From an uncultured Prochlorococcus sp. (GTDB lineage Bacteria; Cyanobacteriota; Cyanobacteriia; PCC-6307; Cyanobiaceae): a stretch of DNA of 64,000 bases. A program made the translations under genes and the position numbers. The DNA lies in assembly GCA_902564235.1 (NCBI GenBank), contig CACFAG010000001.1, positions 1 through 64,000 of the forward strand. Reading direction: 5' to 3'. Shown piece by piece: positions 21,146-32,837 of the stretch. Position 1 is the first letter of the stretch, and each line of letters starts with the position of its first letter. The notes below the pieces were generated by a model that saw nothing but the letters and a program-made list of their open reading frames with translations, did not search any database and was not told the DNA's origin.

Positions 21146-22324
21146 TCAAATAATAGAATTAATAATCTCTTTAGCAGCTCTTTGAACTACGCCCTCTTCG
21201 CCTAGTTCTTTTTTTAGGAAAGCATATCCTTTTTTTATTTTTACTTTTTCTGACTTCACTTCAAGAATCTTACAAGATTTATAAAAGATTTTCTTTTCAT
21301 CAAATTCCTTTTGCACAAATTCAGGGATTATTAACTTATTAACCAACAAATTTACAGGAGAAATAAATCTTACTTTGAAATTGAGAATTTTTTTAGCAAT
21401 AAAAGCAGTAACTCTGCTTACTCTATAACCAACAATCTGTGGTATCCCATATAAAGCTAATTCCATATTAACTGTCCCAGATTTACAAAGCGCAATTTTT
21501 GTAAGTGAATAAATATAAGGTTTTAATATTGCATTATCTTTTTGAGAAATCACTTGTCCTTGAACTTGATATTTTCTGAGGGCATTATTGAACCCTTCAT
21601 CAAAAACTTTCCTGCAGGAGATTATATAAACAACTAAACTTGGATATTTTTGTTGTAATTTTCTAGCTGCCAACATAAAAGTAGGTAATATATATTTTAA
21701 TTCTTGTGGTCTTGATGCGGGCATTAAAAGTAGGATATTTTGATTTGGGCGAAGGTTCAGAATAGTGCGAGCATCTCTCTTTAGAGGAAGTTTTTTTGTT
21801 AAGTCAATCATTGGATGTCCAACCCATAAAACATTTCCACCCCTCTTTTTGTAAAATGCCGCTTCTTTCTTAAAAATCGCAAAGATTTTATCAGAAAAAT
21901 TAATTAAATTTGTCGTAGTATTATTCCCAACCCTCCAGGCCCATTCTTGAGGAGCAATATAGTAAAAAATTGGAATTTTAGTATTCGATTTTTTTAATTT
22001 AGTTCCAATTTTTATATTGGGACCCATATAATCAATCAAAATTAAGCAATCTGGAGGATATTTTTTTAGTAATTTATAAAATCTTTTTTGAATTATTATT
22101 GTTGGAAGAATAAGAGGTAAAGCCTCCCAGATTCCTATTGCACTAATAGATGTAGTATCTTTAAGAACTTTTACTCCTTCTTTCTTCATCCTTTCCCCAC
22201 CTAATCCGCAAATTTCTAAATCTATAGATTGTTTTTTAGCTTCATCTAGTAAAGCTTTTGATAACAAACTTCCATGCAAATCTCCAGAAACTTCCCCAGT
22301 GCTTATGAATATCTTTTTATTCAT
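21146..22324 (-). CDS. lpxB: Lipid-A-disaccharide synthase
   Basis: IFISTGEVSGDLHGSLL, IGIWEALPLI, CLILIDYMGPN, YYIAPQEWAW, KSGTVNMELAL. Confidence 0.95.
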   Translation of the reverse strand: MNKKIFISTGEVSGDLHGSLLSKALLDEAKKQSIDLEICGLGGERMKKEGVKVLKDTTSISAIGIWEALPLILPTIIIQKRFYKLLKKYPPDCLILIDYMGPNIKIGTKLKKSNTKIPIFYYIAPQEWAWRVGNNTTTNLINFSDKIFAIFKKEAAFYKKRGGNVLWVGHPMIDLTKKLPLKRDARTILNLRPNQNILLLMPASRPQELKYILPTFMLAARKLQQKYPSLVVYIISCRKVFDEGFNNALRKYQVQGQVISQKDNAILKPYIYSLTKIALCKSGTVNMELALYGIPQIVGYRVSRVTAFIAKKILNFKVRFISPVNLLVNKLIIPEFVQKEFDEKKIFYKSCKILEVKSEKVKIKKGYAFLKKELGEEGVVQRAAKEIINSII

Positions 22325-23175
22325 AAATTTACTAAAGGCATTGGTCCGCGTCTTTCTTTTGATATTGATTCTTTTAAAAAACTACATAATTTTGAAGATG
22401 AAAGATCCAATTCTCCTTTCATCACTTTTTCTAATGAATTTGAAATCGTATCACTAGACTTAAAAAGGAGATTCCAAGTACTTTGCAAAATTTTTAAATC
22501 AAAATCCTTATTTTCCATCAAACCACTTCTTTTAATTCCAATCCTATTCAAACCTCTTAATCTTCCTGGATGTCCCTCTGCTAAACAAAAAGGTGGTACG
22601 TCCCTATCTACTCTTGTCATTCCTCCAATCATTGCTAAATATCCAATATGTACAAATTGATGAATACCTAAACAGCCACCAACAATAGCTTTATCTTCAA
22701 TCTTCACATGACCTGCAACTTGAACGCTATTTGACAGTACTATTTTATTTCCAAGCTCGCAATTATGGCCAATATGGGTGTAAGCCATTAACAAATTATT
22801 ATTACCAATAATAGTTTTTTCTCCTTCATCAGTTGCCTTATTAATCGTTACACATTCTCTAAAAGTATTATTATCTCCAATAATTACTTCAGTTGAATCC
22901 CCTTTATATTTAAGATCTTGAGGATCAAGTCCTATAAAAACATTTGGGAAGATTTTATTATTACTACCAATTTGCGTTTTTCCTGTAATAACAGCATTCG
23001 GTCCTATTTCAGTTCCTTTACCGATAGTCACATTAGGTCCGACGACTGCTCCCTGAGAGATGATAACTCCATCATGTAAATTTGCATTTGGATCAACGAA
23101 AGCATTTGGGTGCACTTTTACACCATTAAAGAGTGAGCTATATGCATTATTTTTATTATCCATATCCCTAATCAA
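22321..23175 (-). CDS. lpxA: UDP-N-acetylglucosamine acyltransferase
   Basis: Left-handed beta-helix hexapeptide repeats; [56 protein letters not shown]. Confidence 0.95.
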   Translation of the reverse strand: MIRDMDNKNNAYSSLFNGVKVHPNAFVDPNANLHDGVIISQGAVVGPNVTIGKGTEIGPNAVITGKTQIGSNNKIFPNVFIGLDPQDLKYKGDSTEVIIGDNNTFRECVTINKATDEGEKTIIGNNNLLMAYTHIGHNCELGNKIVLSNSVQVAGHVKIEDKAIVGGCLGIHQFVHIGYLAMIGGMTRVDRDVPPFCLAEGHPGRLRGLNRIGIKRSGLMENKDFDLKILQSTWNLLFKSSDTISNSLEKVMKGELDLSSSKLCSFLKESISKERRGPMPLVNL

Positions 23176-23626
23176 CTAATGAAAACATTAATTCACCCGC
23201 ACAAACCAACTTCCCATCAACATGTGCTTCACCTTTAACTTTGCCAAATCTTTGTCTTTTAATAGACAATAACTCACAAGAAATTATCAATTGATCTCCT
23301 GGTACAACAGGTTTTCTGAATTTAACATTATTTATTCCTGCAAAGACGAAAAGCCCTTTAGGAAGATCGGGCATTTGAGTTACTATTATTCCACCAACTT
23401 GAGCCATTGATTCAACAATAAGAACTCCAGGCATTAAGGGTCTTTCAGGAAAGTGTCCTTGAAATTGAGGTTCATTTATAGTGACATTTTTTACTGCAAC
23501 AGCGCGCTCCCCAGGGATATTTTCTATTACTTTATCAACAAGAGCAAAAGGATATCTATGAGGTAATAAACCTAATATGTTCTCAGATGAAAGTGGTTTA
23601 TTTTCACTGGATAATTTCTTTTCCAA
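23168..23626 (-). CDS. fabZ: 3-hydroxyacyl-ACP dehydratase FabZ
   Basis: [39 protein letters not shown]. Confidence 0.96.
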   Translation of the reverse strand: MEKKLSSENKPLSSENILGLLPHRYPFALVDKVIENIPGERAVAVKNVTINEPQFQGHFPERPLMPGVLIVESMAQVGGIIVTQMPDLPKGLFVFAGINNVKFRKPVVPGDQLIISCELLSIKRQRFGKVKGEAHVDGKLVCAGELMFSLVD

Positions 23627-23643
23627 AACAATTAAAAATAAAA

Positions 23644-24480
23644 CTAATTTTTTAGCGATGAGGCCAATAAAGCATTTAAAGAATGTGATCCTTTATAAAC
23701 TAAAATTTGGGCCTTAGGTAACCCTACCAAAGCCAAGTCCCCAATGAGGTCTAAAATCTTATGTCTTATTGGTTCATTATCAAATCTTAATGGTGGATTA
23801 ACCCATCCATTACCATCACAAACAAGGGCATTTGCCAAACTTCCACCTTTTATTAATCCAAGTTCACTTAATTCTTGAAATTGATCTTTAAAACCAAAAG
23901 TTCGTGCAGGAGCAATCATTTCGACAAAACTTTTTGGATTTAGATCAATCACAAAACTTTGATTTCCAATTGCTTTATAGGAAAAACTGATCGTAGATAT
24001 AATTTTTGTCTTTTCGGAAGGTATCGCAGCTATGACTGAGTCTTCTTTATTTAGAATTATTGATTTGTTAATCTCCCTAAAAAAGTTATCTGGCTTAGGT
24101 GTCTTTTTTATCCCTACTTCTTCAAAAGCTCTAACCCACTGAATTGCCGATCCATCTAAAAGAGGGATCTCTTTACCCTTCACCTCAATATGTATATAAC
24201 TTAGCCCACAGCCTGCCATTGAAGATAATAGATGTTCAATAGTATACAAATTTCTTCCACCTAATTTAACCGCCGTACAGAGCATCGTACTTCCAATTAA
24301 ATCCTGAGTTAGCTTAAAAATCTTGTTGGGTTGATCACTAAAAGAAACATAATATCCTTCTTTTTCATAAGGAGAAATTATAACTCTTGTTTTTTCTCCA
24401 CTATGAAGTCCTATACCTTCCTTGGAGATAACACCAGCCAAGGTATAGCAAGAATCATAATTAGCAGGCCAAGAAAACAC
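23644..24480 (-). CDS. lpxC: UDP-3-O-acyl-N-acetylglucosamine deacetylase
   Basis: [48 protein letters not shown]. Confidence 0.95.
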   Translation of the reverse strand: MFSWPANYDSCYTLAGVISKEGIGLHSGEKTRVIISPYEKEGYYVSFSDQPNKIFKLTQDLIGSTMLCTAVKLGGRNLYTIEHLLSSMAGCGLSYIHIEVKGKEIPLLDGSAIQWVRAFEEVGIKKTPKPDNFFREINKSIILNKEDSVIAAIPSEKTKIISTISFSYKAIGNQSFVIDLNPKSFVEMIAPARTFGFKDQFQELSELGLIKGGSLANALVCDGNGWVNPPLRFDNEPIRHKILDLIGDLALVGLPKAQILVYKGSHSLNALLASSLKN

Positions 24481-26613
24481 TTAAAACTTCCATCCAACTC
24501 CAAGTGTATATCTCCAATCTCCACTTAAGTCCTTGGTAGCAATATCTAATCTTAACGGACCAATTGGTGTTTTCACTCCAACTCCCCCTCCAAGCGAATA
24601 GCCAGAACCTGATTTCTGCAATAATTTGCCGGGTTTTCCGGGGACTTCATTTTGCGAGCCTAAATCACTTCCTGCATCGACAAATAAAGCTCCTGATATC
24701 ATTCTCCAAACAGGAAATCTATATTCCGCTGTGCCTTCAACAAAACTCCTACTAACTGCTAAATCACAAGATCCCCAACCTCTAACAGATGAAGTTCCAC
24801 CCATACAAAATGCTTCATAAGGAGGCAATTCTCCAAGAATAGTTCCTGTCTTAAATTGAAACCCAATAGCTTGAGGACAGTCTTCACTGGAAGAATTACT
24901 AGACTTACATGCTTTAGTTAAATTTATTAATTTTGTTGGTATAAAAAATGAATATGTGGCTTTCATTCTATTAAAAGTTGGAGAGTTTTTCCCCATTGAT
25001 ACAAATTGTTCGCTACCAAAGCTAAATTTATTTCCTGAAGTTGGGTTGAAGGAATTATTCAAATTATTCCTAGAAGTACTCGCGATAACACTTACTAATA
25101 TATTTTCGTCTGGGCATGAACCATCATTTGGAGTAAATCCAATACAGATAATATCACTTATATTTCCTGTTGTTGGGGTCATATCACCATAAGGTTTTTT
25201 GTTCCCATCCCCATCAATCATATTTACTTTCTTAATATTCATTCCTGCAAGAACTCTCCATTTAGCCACCTTAAATGGATCTCCACCATTTAAAGGTCTT
25301 GAGAAAGAGAATCCACCTCCTGTTTTTTCTAAAACTACTGATGAAAAAGTATCCGAGGTTGAAGTGGTTGTATCATCTACAGCATATATACGCCCATTTT
25401 TTTCACTTTTAAATTCTTGTGGATAATCTCTACTTAAAAAAATATTTGTTCTAAAAGATGTCTTATGTTTGTCTCCCTTAATCCATGGGTCAGATAATGA
25501 AAAATTATATGTTGTTGAATATTCCCCGAAATTTAGGTTTATATTAGTAGACCATGCTCTCCCCAGTGCATTAGTTTCCTGCAAACCAATTGTGGCAAAG
25601 ATACCTGAACTATTGCTATAACCAATTCCGCCTGTTAGTGATCCAGTTCTTTGCTCACTTAAGTCTAAAAAAATTATTACTTGACCAGGATTAAAATTGT
25701 CAGGGCCAAGAGAGACTTTTATATCATCAAATAATGATGTTGCATAAAGTCTACCGATATCAGCTTCTAAAATTTTTCTATTAAATATTGAACCAGGTTG
25801 TGTTTTTAATTCTCTCCTTATTACCCAGTCTTTTGTTTTACCTTTTCTAGGTTTTCCATCAATAACAAATTCACCATCAGAATCTGGGAATCTTATTTTT
25901 ACATCTGATATAATTCCCTCAGAAACTTTAAGTTTTACTACTCCGTTTTCAGAAATTCTATCTGGGCCATTAATTCTAGCTAAAGAATAACCCTCTTCTT
26001 CATAACGTTTTTTTATTATTTTTATCTTATTTTGGAGTTCTTTTAGGTTGAGAGTTGTTCCATAATAATTACTAAAAATATCATCTATTAATTCACTAGA
26101 GATTACAGAGTTTCTTGGAGTTAGTTCAACTTTCTTTAAAATTGGATTAGGCACAACTTTTACAATTAGCCTCACTCCCAATGGCCCATCTTGAGACTTT
26201 ATTTTAACTCCTGAAAACCAACCACTAGCATATATAGAATTGAGATCTTGACTTAACATTCGATTATTAACAATACTTCCAGGCTTTATGCTCATAGAAT
26301 CATAAGCTCGCAATTCAAGTTTCCTACCCTCAGGATGATTTTCCCAACCTTCGATAATTATTTCTGAAATAAGAACACTCTCTTCATTAATATTGTTATT
26401 ATTTTCTGCAACAAAAAAATTGTTCTCTTCTTTAATATCAATCCATTGAAATAAACCATTTTTAATATTTGGTATATCTAAGCTTTTGATTGATTGATCA
26501 ACATCATTTGGGAAATACTTTGCAGCCAGTTCTGAATTATTTGATATCAAAATCAAAGGAAAGCAGGCAACATTTGTAAAAATCTTTCTATACTTTAAAA
26601 AATGTTTTTGCAT
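24481..26613 (-). CDS. bamA: Outer membrane protein assembly factor BamA / Omp85
   Basis: POTRA-like repeats, GSLTGGIGYSNSSGIFATIGLQETN, FCMGGTSSVRGWGSC, C-terminal beta-barrel ending GWKF. Confidence 0.93.
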   Translation of the reverse strand: MQKHFLKYRKIFTNVACFPLILISNNSELAAKYFPNDVDQSIKSLDIPNIKNGLFQWIDIKEENNFFVAENNNNINEESVLISEIIIEGWENHPEGRKLELRAYDSMSIKPGSIVNNRMLSQDLNSIYASGWFSGVKIKSQDGPLGVRLIVKVVPNPILKKVELTPRNSVISSELIDDIFSNYYGTTLNLKELQNKIKIIKKRYEEEGYSLARINGPDRISENGVVKLKVSEGIISDVKIRFPDSDGEFVIDGKPRKGKTKDWVIRRELKTQPGSIFNRKILEADIGRLYATSLFDDIKVSLGPDNFNPGQVIIFLDLSEQRTGSLTGGIGYSNSSGIFATIGLQETNALGRAWSTNINLNFGEYSTTYNFSLSDPWIKGDKHKTSFRTNIFLSRDYPQEFKSEKNGRIYAVDDTTTSTSDTFSSVVLEKTGGGFSFSRPLNGGDPFKVAKWRVLAGMNIKKVNMIDGDGNKKPYGDMTPTTGNISDIICIGFTPNDGSCPDENILVSVIASTSRNNLNNSFNPTSGNKFSFGSEQFVSMGKNSPTFNRMKATYSFFIPTKLINLTKACKSSNSSSEDCPQAIGFQFKTGTILGELPPYEAFCMGGTSSVRGWGSCDLAVSRSFVEGTAEYRFPVWRMISGALFVDAGSDLGSQNEVPGKPGKLLQKSGSGYSLGGGVGVKTPIGPLRLDIATKDLSGDWRYTLGVGWKF

Positions 26614-26649
26614 AGTTCTTTTGGTTAAGGTAAATAAATCATTATTAAT

Positions 26650-27387
26650 TCAATTGGTTTCAAGAAATTCGTTTATTCTTCGGTTAATTTCACTATAAGC
26701 TTCAATTAGACCACCTAAATCATTTCTGAATAAGTCTTTGTCTAGACTTACAATTGTATCATTTTTCTGATTAAGATCCCACAATCTACAATTATCGGGA
26801 CTTATTTCGTCACCAAGAAGTATATTATTTTTAATATCAAAACCAAACTCTAACTTAAAATCTACAAGTTGAAGCTGAATATTTTTAAAAAAACTTTTCA
26901 GGATTAAATTAATTTTCAAAGTTAAATCTATAATAAAATCTAGATCCTTAGAGCTTAATATATTCATTAATTCAATTCTATCTTTTGTAATTAACGGATC
27001 ATTAAGTTCATCATTTTTAAGATAGATATCAATTAGTGGTTTTGATAGGGGAGTTCTAGGTTTAATTGTCGTTTGTTTACACAAAGAACCAAAAGCAATA
27101 TTTCTTAAAACAATTTCTAAGGGTATTACTTTTATTTTTTTTGCAATCATCGTATTTTGATTTTCAAGTTCAATAAAATGAGTTGGGATATTCTTCTCTA
27201 TCAGAGTTCGAAAAATTTTTGCACTTATTAGGCAATTAAGTTTGCCCTTTCCTTCATATTTTGCCTTTTTCAACGCATTAAAAGCTGTAGCATCATCTTT
27301 AAATTCAATTTTTACTTTATCTAAATCATCATGAGTAAATACTTTTTTTGCTTTGCCTTCATAAATTAACTCATTTTTTTTATTCAT
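26650..27387 (-). CDS. purC: Phosphoribosylaminoimidazole-succinocarboxamide synthase
   Basis: LIYEGKAKKVFTHDD, DDATAFNALKKA, PLEIVLRNIAFGS, LGDEISPDNCRLWD. Confidence 0.95.
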   Translation of the reverse strand: MNKKNELIYEGKAKKVFTHDDLDKVKIEFKDDATAFNALKKAKYEGKGKLNCLISAKIFRTLIEKNIPTHFIELENQNTMIAKKIKVIPLEIVLRNIAFGSLCKQTTIKPRTPLSKPLIDIYLKNDELNDPLITKDRIELMNILSSKDLDFIIDLTLKINLILKSFFKNIQLQLVDFKLEFGFDIKNNILLGDEISPDNCRLWDLNQKNDTIVSLDKDLFRNDLGGLIEAYSEINRRINEFLETN

Positions 27388-27518
27388 TAATTAAAACCTC
27401 ATTATGATGACTAAAAGTACTTTTTGTAATTAACATATTTTTAGAAGTCAACTAAAAAAGTTTATTTCATTTTAACTAAATTATTCATCTAAACCTCGTA
27501 ACCTTAAAAAACAAATAT

Positions 27519-28850
27519 ATGGGTATTCATTCACCAAGTTCTAAGAGTTTCACTAGATTAGAAAATATCTTAATAATTGGAAGTGGCGGGAGAGAAAATT
27601 CTTTGGCTTGGACTATTCAGAAAAATGAATTAATAAAAAAAGTTTATCTAATGCCTGGCAATGCTGGATCAGAAAGAATAAATAAATGTGAAAGAATAAA
27701 TATTGATATTAAAAATAAATATGAATTAGTCGAAAAGCTTAATTTTTTTAAAATAGATTTAATTGTCATAGGACCAGAAATACCTCTAGCGAATGGATTA
27801 GCTGATTTTCTACGAAAAAAGGATTTTAAGGTATTTGGCCCTGGTAAAGATGGAGCAAAATTAGAATTTAGCAAGTCTTGGGCAAAAGAATTTATGCAAG
27901 ATGCAAATATTCCAACTGCAAACTTTTGGAAAGTCAATTCTTTAGAAGAAGCCAAAAAAATCATCCATTCAACATCAATTCCACTTGTAGTAAAAGCTGA
28001 TGGTCTCGCTTCAGGCAAAGGTGTTTTTATTCCCAGTTCAAAAGATGAATGTTTTAGGGCCGCAGAGACAATTTTTAATGGTAGATTTGGTAATTCTGGA
28101 AATATAGTGGTTCTAGAAGAAAAAATTCAAGGGCCAGAAGTTTCAATTTTTGCTCTATGCGATGGAGAGAAATACATATTACTCCCAAGCGCCCAAGATC
28201 ACAAACGACTTAATGAGAAAGATAAAGGGCCAAACACAGGAGGTATGGGGGCTTATTCTCCTGCTCCATTATTAACAGAAAATAACCTTGATAGAATCAT
28301 CAAAGAGATAATTGAACCTACAATAGATGAACTTAATAAAAGAAATATTGACTATAAGGGGGTAATTTATTTTGGGTTAATGATCACTAAATCCGGACCA
28401 AAAGTTATAGAATACAATTGTAGATTTGGAGATCCAGAATGCCAAACAATAATGCCTTTGATGGATCAAAATTTTGTATTTCTTTTGGAGAAATGCTCAA
28501 TGGGAAACTTAACTGGTAATGAAAAAATTAATACTTTTGATAAAGTTAGTGGTTGTGTAATAGCTACATCAAAAGGTTACCCCGACGAATACAAAACTGG
28601 AATGCCCATAACAATAGGTAAAATTGACTCAAATGATTGTCAAATTTTCGACTCAGGTACCTCTTTAAGTGAAAATGGTGAATTATTAACTGACGGGGGG
28701 AGAGTCTTGAGTATTGTCTGTCAAGATAAAGATTTCGATATGGCTTTTGAGAAAGCATACAAAAATTTAAATGAAATTAAATTTGATGGTATTTACTTTA
28801 GAAATGACATTGGGCATCAAGTGAGAAAAAACTTTTCTAAGGAGAATTAA
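27519..28850 (+). CDS. purD: Phosphoribosylamine-glycine ligase
   Basis: ILIIGSGGRENSLAW, LVVKADGLASGKGVFIP, GPNTGGMGAYSPAP, NCRFGDPECQ. Confidence 0.96.
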   Translation: MGIHSPSSKSFTRLENILIIGSGGRENSLAWTIQKNELIKKVYLMPGNAGSERINKCERINIDIKNKYELVEKLNFFKIDLIVIGPEIPLANGLADFLRKKDFKVFGPGKDGAKLEFSKSWAKEFMQDANIPTANFWKVNSLEEAKKIIHSTSIPLVVKADGLASGKGVFIPSSKDECFRAAETIFNGRFGNSGNIVVLEEKIQGPEVSIFALCDGEKYILLPSAQDHKRLNEKDKGPNTGGMGAYSPAPLLTENNLDRIIKEIIEPTIDELNKRNIDYKGVIYFGLMITKSGPKVIEYNCRFGDPECQTIMPLMDQNFVFLLEKCSMGNLTGNEKINTFDKVSGCVIATSKGYPDEYKTGMPITIGKIDSNDCQIFDSGTSLSENGELLTDGGRVLSIVCQDKDFDMAFEKAYKNLNEIKFDGIYFRNDIGHQVRKNFSKEN

Positions 28851-28854
28851 TCTC

Positions 28855-30924
28855 ATGGTTGATACCAATAACCGAAAAGGTAAAGCAAATAGTAACTCCA
28901 ATAATTATGATGATATTAATAATAACTATTGGATTAATAGACTTCTCACTTGGTGGAGTGGGTTTAGCTTAAGAACAAAATTGTTAGCCATAGCAACTCT
29001 CGTCGTTAGTCTCCTAATGACAGGAATAACATTTTTTGCATTGAATAGTATTCAAAAAGATGCAGGGATGAACGATACTAGATATGCTCGAGATCTGGGC
29101 TTATTGTTATCTGGTAATGTAACAGAATTAGTCGCAAATAACCAAAAAAAAGAAATCTCAAATGTAGCTGAAAAGTTTTGGAGATCAAGTCGAAACCTAC
29201 GTTATATTTTTTTTACTGATGCAGAAGATATAGTGCAACTTGGGATCCCGATAAGTGCCACACCGACAAGTTCTGATAGCCAGTTCCAGCTGACTCGAAG
29301 ATTAAAACTCCCCTCGGAATTAAAGAAAAGGCCTCAATTCCCTTTGGTTAGGCAACATGCGACACCTCAAGGTCAAGTAACAGATGTGTTTGTTCCAATG
29401 TTGTGGAAAGGCAAATATCTTGGAACACTAGCTTTGGGAGTTACGCCTAATAAAAAAGCACTTGCCAGTGCTGCCTTAACTAGGGAGCTGACCATAGCAG
29501 TTTTTATATCTATTTGGGTTTTAGTAATTCTTGGAGCTGTGTTTAATGCACTTACAATTACAAGACCTGTCAGAGAGTTAGTAAGAGGTGTTAGAGAAAT
29601 TTCAAAGGGAAATTTTAAATCAAGAATTTCTTTACCTATGACAGGGGATCTTGGAGAACTTTTAAATGGTTTTAACCGAATGGCCACACAGTTAGAAAAT
29701 TATGACGAAGCAAATATAGAAGAACTCAAAGCAGCTCAAATAAAGCAGCAATCTTTAATAGCTACAATGGCTGATGGTGCAATATTATTAGACTCACAAG
29801 GCAAGATAGTACTTACTAACCCCACAGCAAAAAGATTATTTCGTTGGGAAGGAAGATTTTTAGAGGGTAAACATTTTTTAAATGAAATCCCGGAAATTTT
29901 ATCTAATGACTTACATACAAACATAGAATCTATCCTCAAAAGGGAAAAGGAGAAGGATGATCTAAGATTCAGCTTAGGAGAACCTGCTAGAACTTTAAGG
30001 ATTGTTTTGCAATCTGTTTTAGATACAAACAAAGTTGAACTAAAAGGAATTGCAGTAACAATTCAAGATTTAACAAGAGAAGTTGAGCTTAATGCGGCAC
30101 AAAACAGATTCATTAGTAATGTTTCACACGAATTAAGGACACCACTTTTCAATATCAAAAGTTATGTAGAGACTTTACATGATTTAAAAGATCAGCTTTC
30201 CGATGAAGAACAAATAGAATTTTTGGGTATTGCAAATTCAGAGACTGATAGGTTAACAAGGCTTGTCAATGATGTATTAGATTTATCAAGATTAGAGTCT
30301 GGAAAAATAATTCAACTAGAGCAAATGGACATAAAACCAGCAATAGAACAGACTCTTAGAAATTACAGATTAAATGCTACAGAAAAAAATGTTTCATTAG
30401 CTCATGATATAGAAGAAACTATTCCTGCTATTCTTGGTAATTTTGATTTACTTTTACAGGTTTTTGATAATTTACTGGGTAATGGATTGAAATTTAGCCC
30501 AAAAAACAGTGCCTTAATTATAAGAGCTTATACTTGGCCTGATTCTTGTCCTGCTTTCCCTCCTAATAATAAACATAATGAAGCCCCTCAATGTGAATTA
30601 GTTTCACCCCTCCCGAAAGTAAGGATTGAGATTGCTGATACGGGCTCTGGAATATCCCAAGCTGATCAAGAAAAGATATTTGATCGTTTTTATAGAGTAG
30701 AGAATTCAGTACATACTGAACAAGGGACCGGTTTAGGTTTATCTATCGTGCGAGGAATAATTGAAAAACATGGTGGAGAAATTCGTATGGCTAGTGAATT
30801 AGGAGTAGGAACAACTTTCTGGTTTGATTTAGCCTTAGCACAATCTGATAAAGATGAATTATTGACAAAATCTATAAATAATACAGATAATTTTTCAGGT
30901 TCTGAAATTAGAGAAATTATCTAA
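28855..30924 (+). CDS. nblS: Sensor histidine kinase NblS/Hik33 type (HAMP-PAS-HisKA-HATPase)
   Basis: TM segments, HAMP, PAS, FISNVSHELRTPLFNIKSYVETL, DNLLGNGLKFSP, EIADTGSGIS, GTGLGLSIVRGI. Confidence 0.9.
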   Translation: MVDTNNRKGKANSNSNNYDDINNNYWINRLLTWWSGFSLRTKLLAIATLVVSLLMTGITFFALNSIQKDAGMNDTRYARDLGLLLSGNVTELVANNQKKEISNVAEKFWRSSRNLRYIFFTDAEDIVQLGIPISATPTSSDSQFQLTRRLKLPSELKKRPQFPLVRQHATPQGQVTDVFVPMLWKGKYLGTLALGVTPNKKALASAALTRELTIAVFISIWVLVILGAVFNALTITRPVRELVRGVREISKGNFKSRISLPMTGDLGELLNGFNRMATQLENYDEANIEELKAAQIKQQSLIATMADGAILLDSQGKIVLTNPTAKRLFRWEGRFLEGKHFLNEIPEILSNDLHTNIESILKREKEKDDLRFSLGEPARTLRIVLQSVLDTNKVELKGIAVTIQDLTREVELNAAQNRFISNVSHELRTPLFNIKSYVETLHDLKDQLSDEEQIEFLGIANSETDRLTRLVNDVLDLSRLESGKIIQLEQMDIKPAIEQTLRNYRLNATEKNVSLAHDIEETIPAILGNFDLLLQVFDNLLGNGLKFSPKNSALIIRAYTWPDSCPAFPPNNKHNEAPQCELVSPLPKVRIEIADTGSGISQADQEKIFDRFYRVENSVHTEQGTGLGLSIVRGIIEKHGGEIRMASELGVGTTFWFDLALAQSDKDELLTKSINNTDNFSGSEIREII

Positions 30925-32450
30925 TTATTATCTAATCCTTTAAAAACATTTTGAACATTTTGATCAGGGACAACTCTGTGAGGAGCACCACTAAAGATTT
31001 GTTCAAAATTAGAAAAAGAGTCTTTTATTTCTGGGCCACTGTTTGTAATAATAAATTCTCTTATTCTTTTATCATGCCAAGATCCCCGCATTTTAAAAAC
31101 ATTTAAAGCCCGAGCCATCTCACCTTTTATTTCTACATATTGAAGTAACAATATCGTATCTGTAATTGTTGAGATATGAGAATCAGTTATAGAATGACTT
31201 CCCATAAATTCTTCCGCAGTATTAGTAAAAAAGCCCGCTATCTCCTCTTGTTTTGTATAGCCAGTAACTGCAATTACAAACTGTCTAAATGCATTTAAAC
31301 TTACGCCTCTGGCTAGTGCAGAAAGAGAATCAATTGCCATTCTTTTTGGTTTAAATTGATTAATTTGCGTTTTTATGATTTGCAAGTGATCTTCTAAACC
31401 AGTTGATTCAGGATATGCACAAATAATCTTTAATAACCCATCACTTTCCATCTTTTCAAAATCTATTCCCCAACTAGTAGCATTCCTAAGCAATTGAGCC
31501 CTAGATTCTTCATATGCAAAAAGTATTGCCCTTTCATTATTATCATAAGCATCTTCAACAAATTTTGATACTAACATTGTCTTGCCTGTACCAGTAGCTC
31601 CAGTGGCGAGAATAATGGAATCTTGAAAATATCCTCCCCCACACATATCATCAAGGTCTTTAACTCCAGAACTTATCCTAATATTTGAGGATCTCTGCGT
31701 TAATCTCATTGCTCCAAGAGCAAACACACTTATACCATCCATTCCCATAGTAAATGGATATTCACCTTTCATATGTACAGTACCTCTTAACTTCAATACT
31801 TCTAGAGTTCTTCTTCTCTTCTCTGATTCAAGAACATTTCTTAATAAGACCACATTATCAGATACAAATTCTTCTACTCCATATCTTGCAATTGGTCCGT
31901 AATCATCAACCCTTTCTGTTGTCATAACTGTTGTCACACCTATTTCTTTTAATCTTGCTATTAGTCTAAATATTTCTCTTCTAACAACGTAAATAGCGTC
32001 ATACTGTTGAAAGACCGCAGTTATTGAATCTATTGCAACTCTTTTAGCTTTATACTTTCTAATTGCATAACTAATTCTCTCTATAAGACCAGACAAGTCA
32101 AAGTTACCCGCGACATCTTGACCATCAGGGTCAGGAGAAGCATCCAAAATAAAAAGTTTATTTTGATCAATTAATTCTTGTAAATCCCAACCAAAACTTG
32201 CGGCATTTCTAATAATATCTAAAGGTGACTCTTCAAATGTGACAAATATTCCGGGCTCATCAAAATTGCAAATTCCGTGGTGTAAGTATTGAAGAGAAAA
32301 AACAGTTTTACCAGTCCCTGACGTACCACTAACGAGTGTACTTCTAGAAACAGGCAACCCACCTCTACAAACATCATCAAAGCCTTCTATTCCAGTTGGT
32401 AATTTTTGAACTTGCATTTTATTTGATTTGCCAAATTTCTTATCATTCAT
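30921..32450 (-). CDS. kaiC: Circadian clock ATPase/kinase KaiC
   Basis: Duplicated RecA-like domains: LVSGTSGTGKTVFSLQYL and LATGATGTGKTMLVSKFV. Confidence 0.97.
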   Translation of the reverse strand: MNDKKFGKSNKMQVQKLPTGIEGFDDVCRGGLPVSRSTLVSGTSGTGKTVFSLQYLHHGICNFDEPGIFVTFEESPLDIIRNAASFGWDLQELIDQNKLFILDASPDPDGQDVAGNFDLSGLIERISYAIRKYKAKRVAIDSITAVFQQYDAIYVVRREIFRLIARLKEIGVTTVMTTERVDDYGPIARYGVEEFVSDNVVLLRNVLESEKRRRTLEVLKLRGTVHMKGEYPFTMGMDGISVFALGAMRLTQRSSNIRISSGVKDLDDMCGGGYFQDSIILATGATGTGKTMLVSKFVEDAYDNNERAILFAYEESRAQLLRNATSWGIDFEKMESDGLLKIICAYPESTGLEDHLQIIKTQINQFKPKRMAIDSLSALARGVSLNAFRQFVIAVTGYTKQEEIAGFFTNTAEEFMGSHSITDSHISTITDTILLLQYVEIKGEMARALNVFKMRGSWHDKRIREFIITNSGPEIKDSFSNFEQIFSGAPHRVVPDQNVQNVFKGLDNN

Positions 32451-32519
32451 AGTTTTGCGCTAAGGAAAAATAAATAAAACAAATTTAAATTTAAAAAAAT
32501 TATAAAGGTTTTCTATATA

Positions 32520-32837
32520 TTACTTGTCTCCACTATATTCGGTTTCAGTCAATTCATCAAAAAGTAAATCTAAACCAATTAAAACTTTCTCTCTATCTGA
32601 TAAGTCACCTATTATTCTTCTAACTGGTGGAGGTAAAATTTTGGCTAAGGTTGGGGTAGCTAAAATCTTATCTTCTTCTGCAAGTTGTGGTTGCTTGAGT
32701 ACATCAATAACCTTCAAAGCATAAACTCCTTTGAATTCATTTTCTAAAATTTCTCTAAGAGTATTTAAAGCTCTCATTGAATTAGGAGTATTTCCAGCAA
32801 CATAAAGTTTTAAAATATAAGTTTTCCTTGCTGCCAT
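32520..32837 (-). CDS. kaiB: Circadian clock protein KaiB
   Basis: [29 protein letters not shown]...[43 protein letters not shown]. Confidence 0.97.
   Translation of the reverse strand: MAARKTYILKLYVAGNTPNSMRALNTLREILENEFKGVYALKVIDVLKQPQLAEEDKILATPTLAKILPPPVRRIIGDLSDREKVLIGLDLLFDELTETEYSGDK

Noticed and set aside
24331-25426. Several + strand ORFs (24331, 24564, 24626, 24956, 25199) opposite lpxC/bamA
   Set aside because: All antisense to strong CDSs, with compositionally biased translations and no recognisable domains.
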